Assembly (NCBI GenBank): GCA_900617975.1
Contig: UZAE01013537.1
Coordinates: 1 to 21,416 of the forward strand
Reading direction: 5' to 3'
Length of the DNA: 21,416 nt
Source of the DNA: Rodentolepis nana
Taxonomy: Eukaryota; Platyhelminthes; Cestoda; Cyclophyllidea; Hymenolepididae
The position numbers and the translations under genes were made by a program. Under the pieces are notes generated by a model, which made no database searches, was not told where the DNA came from, and saw only the letters and a list, made by a program, of their open reading frames with translations. Shown here in pieces: positions 18,101 through 21,416 of this stretch (positions within the stretch are counted from its first letter, which is position 1; the number at the start of each line of letters is the position of its first letter).

Positions 18101-19878
18101 CAAATTTTTCTACTTAACGCCGCTCACCAGAGCTCACTACGTGATGCGGTTATAATTTTAATATTGCAGAGATTTGGAATTGCTTTAGAGTACATTTTTT
18201 GGATCTCAACGATACAATTTCTTGGTATCAATTAAATTTCACCCTAATCAACATCAATGTTCGTATGAATCCGATCGATTAATAGTGGTTTCCTGGAAAA
18301 TATAACTTTTTTGACATTTATTTAGAAACAGCTGGTGATTGCTATAGGCTAATAATACGTACGCAGCAAGAACTTTCAAAATTTTAATTTCTGTTAGTTT
18401 TTAAAATTTGTAGACTATATTTCAATTTCCGTAAATTCATTCTATTTCTTAAAATGTTTCAGCAAAATAATATTTCATATTAAATTTTCCTGAATTTCAC
18501 AATTTTTAAGTCCAAAGGAATAAATTGACTTTTTTTAGCGATATTTCCTCTTTTAAAAGTCATGCTTTAGAACGAATGCGTGGCAAATAATGAAGCCGAT
18601 TTTCCTGAGGAAGTCAGTGAAAACAAAAGCTTTTGTGTTTGTCGAACTTTGATTTACTAAGGTAATGAGGGATCGCATTTTTTAAAAAACCCGTTGCCAA
18701 CATAAATATCGCTTTTCTATTGTTTGCAATGTTAATTTCACCGAAGGGCTTTTAAAATTTTCGAATGGTTTCGTTATTTAAATGAGATTCACAATTTGAT
18801 CAAATACTAATGCTCAGGCAAATTACTTGCGAAAATTATCGTTTTCAATTTTTTTCTTTAATTTTTACAAACGCTATATAGGCGAGATGAACGTTAGACT
18901 TTTCAGAAGGTTATGAGAAGCACAATAGACTAATGTCCTCATAAAACTTTCTGAAAAACTTATTGTTTAAATATTAATCAATTGAAGTTGAGTGAAAATT
19001 TGAGATAAGATTATATTGATCGATGCAGCGCAAATGTGCGTATTCCACGCCGTTGTCTACGTCTCTTTTGATAAGCAAAAATATCTCCTGAAAATTTTGT
19101 AAGCAATGCAATAGATCATTAATTTTATCTGTTCGTTTGGAAATAGCATATTTTACGCAGATTTTTTTACCTTTAAAAAGAAATGTCCCTAAGAAGATCT
19201 TAGAACATCTGTATAATCTATATAGAGGAATTAAAATTAAATTCAAACTAATTCATTATCTCACTTGATACTATAGAATCGGAAGTTGTCATTAAATCAC
19301 AAAACAACAGGCGTTATTTTGTATTAATTAAAGCGGTGATTTAAGATGATGTTAAGAACAAAACAAATAGAGCGAATATTCAGCCTAAGGCTGTTTGAGT
19401 AGACAATAATGTAGTTAGAAATTCATTTATGATTTACTAATTAAATTATATTTTTAATTTTATGTTACTGACTCAAGTCTTTCACGACTCAAGATAATTA
19501 AAAGCTCCAAGAGACATCGTGAGATTAACTACATAATCGAATAAATAAGCTACTTTTTTCATTTATTATAAAAAATATTGGAATAAAATTTCCATTCTCT
19601 CAAATAAAGCAAATTTTTTACGTTGTGCTTGTTCTAACTTCCCTCGTCAAGCGATTACGCAAATGAGTACTCTAGTACTTATAATAAAATACAAAATAAT
19701 AGCTTAATATTTGATTACTAAAACACAGATTTAATTTCAATTTTATAGAACCAGTTCTCCAGGCGAACGAAGTATTTCTCTGCTGCACCGTTCAGCGAAA
19801 TCATTTTACTTCCGGAGGTGCCCAGAGTCCGACTTCGTGTTCCTCGGGGGCTCAGTGGTTTATTGTCTCACGAAAAAA
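15047..19878 (+). CDS. OXR1: OXR1/NCOA7-family (LysM plus TLDc) protein gene, 3' part beyond window
   Basis: Proposed exons: 15047-15106, 15144-15330, 15498-15613, 15725-15802, 16030-16205, 16452-16503, 16540-16659, 17174-17240, 17307-17369 and 19749-19878. All junctions agree in phase, giving about 349 codons. Domain order: LysM at residues about 18-63, GRAM-like domain at about 125-205, a polar linker, then the FLC-x-V ... QWFIVSRK block that in this family lies before TLDc. The TLDc domain would follow past the window. In animals this family protects cells against oxidative damage and TLDc proteins bind the V-ATPase; C. elegans LMD-3 is the homologue with LysM. Those roles are family knowledge, not seen here. 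LysM-x-TLDc OXR1 proteins act inside the cell, and no signal peptide is seen. Exons 6 to 9 are less certain than 1 to 5 and 10. No premature stop interrupts the chain. Confidence 0.8.
15144..15330 (+). CDS. OXR1: OXR1-type exon 2, LysM domain
   Basis: Begins VESGDSLTSVAAKFDLTPS and continues LCQINKL ... LFAGQRLKVV, the full LysM pattern (GDSL start, Ile-Asn in the middle, GQ-x-L at the end). A charged linker with EEPEHPKSKDD follows. It ends in phase 1 at GTAAAA. In OXR1/NCOA7 the LysM domain is the N-terminal module. In bacteria LysM binds peptidoglycan, but its ligand in these cytoplasmic proteins is not established. Confidence 0.9.
15498..15613 (+). CDS. OXR1: OXR1-type exon 3, linker before the GRAM-like domain
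   Basis: The acceptor TTTCTATGCAG precedes two bases plus 38 codons. Key stretches are MPDSGTNVPSIEKRY and FKRIIGAETLEKSFPAKVLQ. It ends in phase 0 at GTATGT. There is no known domain. Its placement between LysM and the GRAM-like domain and the clean splice sites support it. Confidence 0.72.
15725..15802 (+). CDS. OXR1: OXR1-type exon 4, start of the GRAM-like domain
   Basis: After TTTTTATCAG, 26 codons read DKRETNDPLAAGCLKVDARF and end PDLN at a GTAATT donor. LKVDARF is the first strand of the GRAM-like domain, which in this family reads like VNA(K/R)Y-type motifs before the GTLLVTP strand. Phase 0 on both ends. Confidence 0.8.
16030..16205 (+). CDS. OXR1: OXR1-type exon 5, GRAM-like domain core
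   Basis: The acceptor GGCGTGTAG leads to TCIKGTLIATIETLMFAPLD, equivalent to the family's KG-x(2)-GTLLVTPN-x-LMFDP motif, and later SVRSIAAYTDASVFVF, equivalent to the VVSIALYNDIS strand. It ends in phase 2 at GTGAGC. This exon, with exon 2, identifies the family. Confidence 0.88.
16452..16503 (+). CDS. OXR1: OXR1-type exon 6 (tentative)
   Basis: The acceptor GTTAAAG supplies one base, then 17 codons read LGGSCTLLHIVTRQLVD to a consensus donor GTAAGC. Phases match exon 5 and exon 7. The preceding CTTACAG would be a better acceptor but leads at once to a stop. No conservation can be claimed because this part of the family is variable. Confidence 0.42.
16540..16659 (+). CDS. OXR1: OXR1-type exon 7 (tentative)
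   Basis: After a 36-nt intron ending CTATTTTAAG, 40 codons run to a perfect donor GTGAGT. Visible stretches are KKDEKKDTNFSALSEIEFVE and CNRIWSHL. Phase 0 on both sides. An alternative acceptor six codons in (CAATCAAAG, exon from 16558) keeps the same frame. The frame also stays open beyond the donor to TGA at 16708-16710. Confidence 0.48.
16660..17173. other. Intron with G22 tract and an unexplained open frame
   Basis: Holds an open frame 16711-16896 in the same frame as exon 7, separated from it by a TGA. Its first part is proline-rich (VGPVPVSPRPIVKSLSAEPL), followed by a run of 22 G at 16795-16816. No splice pair places it in the gene without conflict, so it is left as intronic. Confidence 0.4.
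16795..16816. repeat. Poly-G tract (22 G)
   Basis: An uninterrupted G homopolymer on the + strand. Its length is likely unreliable and could hide a frame change in the open frame that spans it. Confidence 0.9.
17174..17240 (+). CDS. OXR1: OXR1-type exon 8
   Basis: The acceptor TTGTATTTAACAG precedes 22 codons (KKEKSDQNAKFALVDLDYTN) ending in phase 1 at GTACTT. It is a polar linker, consistent with the disordered region between the GRAM-like and TLDc domains. It joins exon 9 in phase. Confidence 0.58.
17307..17369 (+). CDS. OXR1: OXR1-type exon 9
   Basis: The acceptor TTTTTTTCGAATGCAG gives two bases plus 20 codons (DPSNNIGSAHAPSGDVTQYE) and one base before GTACGA. It joins exon 8 (making a Tyr codon) and exon 10 (making a Glu codon) in phase. 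Linker sequence with no domain. Confidence 0.62.
17449..17762 (-). repeat. SINE-like retroposon, copy 14 (full length, antisense in an intron)
   Basis: Reverse copy inside the large OXR1-type intron, with TTATTTATTTATATCAAATG at the left and TCTATCGCACACCCC at the right. The target-site duplication is AAAGAATTAAAAAA at 17435-17448 and AAAGCATTAAAAAA at 17763-17776 (one mismatch). Confidence 0.93.
17777..19748. other. Remainder of the large OXR1-type intron
   Basis: No certain exon. Two open stretches deserve note. At 17982-18224, after CGATTCTTAG, there are 80 codons starting DLCERRCPKYLELPDRLNW; this is phase-compatible with exons 9 and 10 as a cassette, but it turns hydrophobic. At about 18995-19096 a frame with DAAQMCVFHAVVYVSFDKQ leads to a GTAAGC donor but does not fit the phases. 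Neither matches the family. Confidence 0.4.
19749..19878 (+). CDS. OXR1: OXR1-type exon 10, conserved pre-TLDc block
   Basis: The acceptor TTTCAATTTTATAG precedes two bases plus 42 codons. VFLCCTVQRNHF corresponds to the family's FLC-x-KVG strand, and QWFIVSRK to the YWFAVPRE motif. Between them lies a Ser/Gly-rich loop in place of the longer loop of vertebrates. It ends in phase 2 at GTATTT. The next exon should carry the aligned LYTFFVQW-type segment and was not found before the window ends. Confidence 0.74.
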
Positions 19879-21001
19879 GTATTTTTTTAAAATTATTTTT
19901 GATGATCACAATTTAATACTTCTTTTTATTCCTTAATCCCCGAAACAGAGAAAACTTTATTACCCTTCTTTATTAAACAAGCACAAACAAAGAGCATACT
20001 TAATTATTAAACATTAAAAGAAAGGCTAAATTAAATTTTAAATTAAAGAACAAGGTAACAATGAAAAAGATGGCGCACATTATTCAGAGAAAATTAGTGA
20101 GGACGAAATTACTTAAAAAGCCGAAATTAAACTTTACACACTCATTAATGAAAAGCAAATTATTTTTTCGATGAAATTATAGTTTTGTTCACGTTTGAAA
20201 ATTTGACTTTGGAAGTTTGTCTTTCGCAAGTCTAATGAACCAGGTTAAATTGAATTCATGACATTATTTCATTGGAGGATTAGCAAAAGTGCACCATCTT
20301 TTTTCCATTTTGAACAGAAATTGATATTTTATTTTAGTGAAATTTGTCGCGAAGATTCGAACACAAAATTAAAAAAAAGACAAATTTTTACATCAGCTAT
20401 GAATCTCTCTCTTAGGGCGCGAAAACAGAAGATAGTATATATATTGGTTGTGAGTTCTTAAACATTGAATTCTAGAGACTACAATAGCCTCCTGAAAATA
20501 CGAATTAATAAAATGTTAGAGTCCAAAGATTTTTTTGACGCAAAAATTGGCAAAGAATTATTCCTTTGTCCACACTAATGCATAGGGTGATAAACGTTTT
20601 TTAAATCGATACCCTGTAAGATCGGTTGGAATCGATTTAACTATCGAAGAATGGCTTGTGTAATGATTAAGAGTCATTTCCTAAAGTTTGCACCAATAGG
20701 CTTAAAGAGGGCCCTTTAAAAGTTCTATTAGCCATAGCATACATTTTATTAATCTTTTCCTCCATTTCTAGTTTTCCTCTAACCGAATTGCAAATATACT
20801 TTCTACAAATGTTTTTAGTCGGATATGAATTTATAGCCTTGGTAAAATTTAGAGTTTATATTTTTGATTATTAATTAGGTTGTAAAATCAAAAGTACGAG
20901 ATACAATGGAAAGTTTATACGTTTTTCAATAGATTAGACTTTTAAAAGAGCCATTTACTCCTTTTTAAATTTCAGCGCAGAAAAAATAAGATATATTGAT
21001 G
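19879..21001. other. Probable intron, nothing certain
   Basis: AT-rich. The 67-codon open frame at 20258-20461 has no family features and no fitting splice pair. An acceptor-like TTTAAATTTCAG near 20976 is followed by only 11 codons before a stop, next to a retroposon. Confidence 0.35.
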
Positions 21002-21011
21002 ATATTTAGAA

Positions 21012-21321
21012 AGTTATTATTATTATTATTATTAAATCAAATAGCAGGCGTTTTGATGGTCATCATTAGCCCTATAGTTGACTTCAGGCTTCACAGAGGG
21101 AAGGTACATCAAAGTGAAAAAAAGTCGAGAGGAGTTGGGGGGGGGGCAGAGGAGTGTTTCAAAGACAAAGGTAGAAAAAAGGTGAGCTGAGTAATGTGAA
21201 AGTGGTCGAATATGACATACAGTGGGGGTCATGGCAGTTTGAAGTCAACTGCCGGTTAATAGACTTTTTTGCCGTATGAGTATACGTTGCCCAGGGTGCA
21301 GGTAAGTCTATCGCACACCCC
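21012..21321 (-). repeat. SINE-like retroposon, copy 15 (full length, TAA-type tail)
   Basis: Reverse copy. The left end shows (TTA)n, so the tail is (TAA)n rather than the usual (TAAA)n. The right end is GTCTATCGCACACCCC. A likely target-site duplication is ATATTTAGAA at 21002-21011 and ATATATAGAA at 21322-21331, one mismatch in 10. A short deletion removes the CACCATGTGG part of the head. Open frames on both strands here are accidental. Confidence 0.9.
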
Positions 21322-21416
21322 ATATATAGAAGATAGGTTTTATAGTGTTGGTAAAGTGATTTGTAATGTAAAATTCTTTTCCGAAAATTGTTGAAATCTC
21401 TCTTTAAATTAATGTT

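Noticed and set aside
17982..18224. 80-codon frame with acceptor, phase-compatible with OXR1-type exons 9 and 10
   Set aside because: LPDRLNW slightly recalls the start of TLDc, but the rest does not follow the domain, it would precede the pre-TLDc block, and the donor GTATCA is weak.
18974..19246. 90-codon reverse-strand frame
   Set aside because: No family features; a plus-strand frame in the same place is equally open, and neither fits a gene model.
1..21416. tRNA, rRNA, CRISPR arrays, operons or bacterial elements
   Set aside because: No cloverleaf with recognisable A and B boxes, no rRNA segments and no regularly spaced repeats were seen; introns and retroposons mark this as eukaryotic nuclear DNA.

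Overview
The window is AT-rich eukaryotic DNA: introns, a Tc1/mariner remnant, many short retroposon copies, no operons and no Shine-Dalgarno starts. The very short introns, the mariner element and the gene content suggest an invertebrate. A compact nematode genome such as Trichinella would fit, but that placement is inference only. The sequence is a scaffold of seven contigs joined by six single-N gaps at 3867, 6230, 8021, 10496, 12159 and 12934.

The one gene I recognise lies on the + strand from 15047 to beyond the right edge. It is an OXR1/NCOA7 (mustard, C. elegans LMD-3) family gene. Ten exons can be chained with fully consistent splice phase: a LysM domain, the GRAM-like central domain, a low-complexity linker, and the conserved block that precedes the TLDc domain. 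TLDc itself is not in the window. Two introns are only 36 and 37 nt long, and one 2.4 kb intron carries a retroposon.

The dominant feature is a dispersed element of about 310 bp, present 15 times on both strands. It has a conserved head, a C-rich middle (a G-run on the other strand), a conserved 3' block and a tail of TAAA or TAA units. Seven separate insertions have 10 to 16 bp target-site duplications that I could align, so it behaves as a SINE-like retroposon moved by target-primed reverse transcription. Most medium-length open frames in the window are accidental translations of this element.

Region by region: 1-270 retroposon; 940-1500 an ambiguous coding-like island; 2050-2186 a candidate signal-peptide first exon; 2690-4602 retroposons; 4671-5690 a candidate small multi-exon gene of unknown function; 5845-8403 a retroposon cluster; 8613-9331 candidate exons with a Cys-x2-Cys start; 10447-11108 a TA microsatellite and a decayed mariner element; 11568-13525 retroposons and a duplicated block; 13726-13915 two candidate terminal exons; 15047-19878 the OXR1-type gene; 21012-21321 another retroposon.

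Two long perfect duplications (413 and 591 bp) each end exactly at one N and restart exactly after another N. They are best read as unmerged contig overlaps. The pieces between them (3868-8020 and 12160-12933) may be misplaced, so distances and gene order in 3.4-13.5 kb should not be trusted.
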